The translations under genes were made by a program, and so were the position numbers. Shown piece by piece: positions 62,336 to 64,000 of a stretch of 64,000 nucleotides of DNA (positions are counted from its first letter, which is position 1; the number at the start of each line of letters is the position of its first letter). This DNA is from Echinococcus granulosus (Eukaryota > Platyhelminthes > Cestoda > Cyclophyllidea > Taeniidae): contig NW_020170405.1 in NCBI RefSeq assembly GCF_000524195.1, positions 709,982 to 773,981 on the forward strand, written 5' to 3'. The notes beneath the pieces were generated by a model, which worked only from the letters and a program-made list of their open reading frames with translations, made no database searches and was not told the DNA's origin.

Positions 62336-63394
62336 CAATGCCAAATGTACTTCTTTTGTAAACGGCGCAAAACCCACATCTAGTTCATTCATTATGTCTC
62401 ATTTCGCTGGAGAAAAATTCTATCAAATAGATTGTGTATACCAAATACTTTCTTCCAATTTTAGAAGGCGGGTTTCGCCAATAACAAGCACCACAACCAT
62501 TTTATCAGGGGTTTATTATTAATCTGTACTTATATGGCATGAAATATATTTTAGGTTGCTGTAGAACACGAGGTGGCTTATTTGTGCTGTTTTACATCTT
62601 GTGGGCGTTTATTTTAACAAATATGGGGCTCGCTATACAGCTTTTGGATGGGATGAGGGACAATGCTGGGGTTGTGATAAAGCAGAATGTTGCCAGGTCA
62701 TTCGTACACTAATTAGTATACTCTTACCCCCTTAATGTAGTTGCTACCATGGATGAAAAAAGCGCCAACTTTTAACTCTTGTGCCTCTCCGCCTTTCCAA
62801 AGAACTATGTTAACAAGTTCGGTCATTCCCTTCGCAGACAAAATAGCGCCATGACCAAAGCAGCGATCTCAATCCTTTGATTTGAACTTCCATTTTTATG
62901 AAACAGGTGGGTGATTTTTTTCATAAAAAACAGCATTGAGAAACGGATTAACTGTATTATGCCTTGATTTTTGGATTCCGTTGATTTTTTTGTGATATAC
63001 ACGTTTAAACGCAGCGTTTAGTGCTCTACACTGAATTTATCTAGTCAGTCAGGATTAGCCCTAATAAAGCTGGCCACACGCTTGAAGTATGGCCCCGACT
63101 GTTCCCATCCTATTTGACTTTATCTCTATTATAAGATGTATATGCAGTATTTAATCATTCTTTCAGCACAAATACAATTATTCTAATGCATTTTGCACCT
63201 GGATTTGTAAAATAAAATTATGTGAGTTTGCTTCTTTTAATGAATAAATTAAAAGGCTTTACTCTACACTGCAACTCATCGATCCTGAAATTATGCTTTA
63301 GGACAAATAGACTTCATTACGAGTTTTTCACGGAATTTTGCAAATCAGATGGAGTACTTTGGGCTGACATTCTTCTACCCGGCATCGTACGAAA
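62336..63394. other. Spacer between repeat copies I and J
   Basis: AT-rich; no gene recognised. Confidence 0.4.
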
Positions 63395-63512
63395 CTCTCA
63401 AAAGTGAGAGAAGACGATACTAGTGCAGAATATGTATTGGGGACCTATGGAAGAGGTGAGGTGCTAATGGCATGTCCCGGAGGAAGTACGATGGCGGGGG
63501 CCCTAAGTAGCC
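63395..63512 (+). repeat. Palindromic-core dispersed repeat, copy J
   Basis: Forward copy: GAGAGAAGACGATACTAGTG, CAGAATATGTATTGGGGACC, GTGCTAATGGCATGTCCCGG and GATGGCGGGGGCCCTAA. Confidence 0.6.
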
Positions 63513-64000
63513 CGGAACCAAGACCGAGAGTTGAGTAAACACTCCATGTATGGCAACACGACTACTTGTTGAACTATTAATCGTATCAAAAACATTAAAT
63601 AAAATGTTTATCCGCCACATATTTGGTAGGTGAAGTCCGGTGTTAAACTAATGCTTCTTTGATATATGACAGGTAAAAAGATGTCTACATATTCATTTGC
63701 TATCGTCCTTTGCAATGTTGACCTTCGAAATTGAACCTATGTAAACATTTTTTGTTCCAAAACGAAAACCTTTGCAAACAGTCACTTACATGAGTTTCTC
63801 CCATATCCTTACGTTTTCGCAATTTATCCACAAATACGTCAAGACGCTCACTTCATTCTGTTAGAGAACAGCCTGAGGCTACATTATATTTAAATGAAAT
63901 TTTTATACATCACAAGAGAAGGTAACAAATGTTGTGGTCTTATGATGTCTGTGCTCGAGGCGCTTATTAGTGGCAAGTGTCCGACCTTATTTTGCTAAAG
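63513..64000. other. Window end, no feature
   Basis: AT-rich; nothing recognised. Confidence 0.4.

Noticed and set aside
1..64000. CRISPR arrays, bacterial operons, rRNA genes, telomere repeats or a spliced-leader gene
   Set aside because: I looked for spaced direct repeats, ribosomal sequence, tandem TTAGGG-type units and leader-like units and saw none. The window is eukaryotic.

Overview
The window is nuclear DNA from an animal. It is AT-rich, with split genes, GT-AG introns from about 30 nt to about 4 kb, long gene-poor stretches, dispersed repeats and one 100-N assembly gap. The gene set (activin/BMP-type receptor kinase, PICOT-like glutaredoxin, chromodomain-ankyrin protein, MAGI-type PDZ scaffold, C2H2 zinc-finger protein, stomatin) is metazoan. 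The mix of tiny and long introns suggests a parasitic flatworm, probably a tapeworm. That is an inference; the species cannot be named from the sequence alone.

Layout. 0.4-2.6 kb (+): type I TGF-beta/BMP receptor in two exons. 3.7-4.8 kb (-): Trx-Grx protein of the GLRX3/PICOT family in five exons, one intron only 31 nt and one of GC-AG type. 6.3-8.9 kb (+): chromodomain plus ankyrin protein resembling MPHOSPH8, again with a GC-AG intron. 12.8-20.4 kb (+): two intronless genes for Ser/Arg/His-rich low-complexity proteins with reiterated short hydrophobic tyrosine motifs, and a third, frame-disrupted relative between them. 22.7-30.8 kb (+): a seven-exon gene for three PDZ domains collinear with MAGI PDZ3-5, with no guanylate-kinase or WW part visible. 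33.0-39.4 kb (+): a ten-exon gene for a protein of about 1,200 residues with zinc fingers at both ends. 44.8-56.2 kb (-): a complete seven-exon stomatin gene. From 56.2 kb to the end I see no convincing gene, only repeats.

Splice phases and family alignments were worked out by hand. They close without a frame break for six multi-exon genes, which is the main support for the models. The genes are not an operon or an obvious pathway. Two are probably chromatin-linked (the MPP8-like and zinc-finger proteins), two act at membranes or junctions (MAGI, stomatin), one is a signalling receptor and one an iron-sulfur/redox protein. A degenerate family of about 100-130 bp, whose better copies have a palindromic core, is scattered in at least ten copies in both orientations. 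The most unusual items are the Ser/Arg tyrosine-motif gene cluster, the MPP8-like protein, the detached MAGI C-terminal half and the odd kinase insertions.
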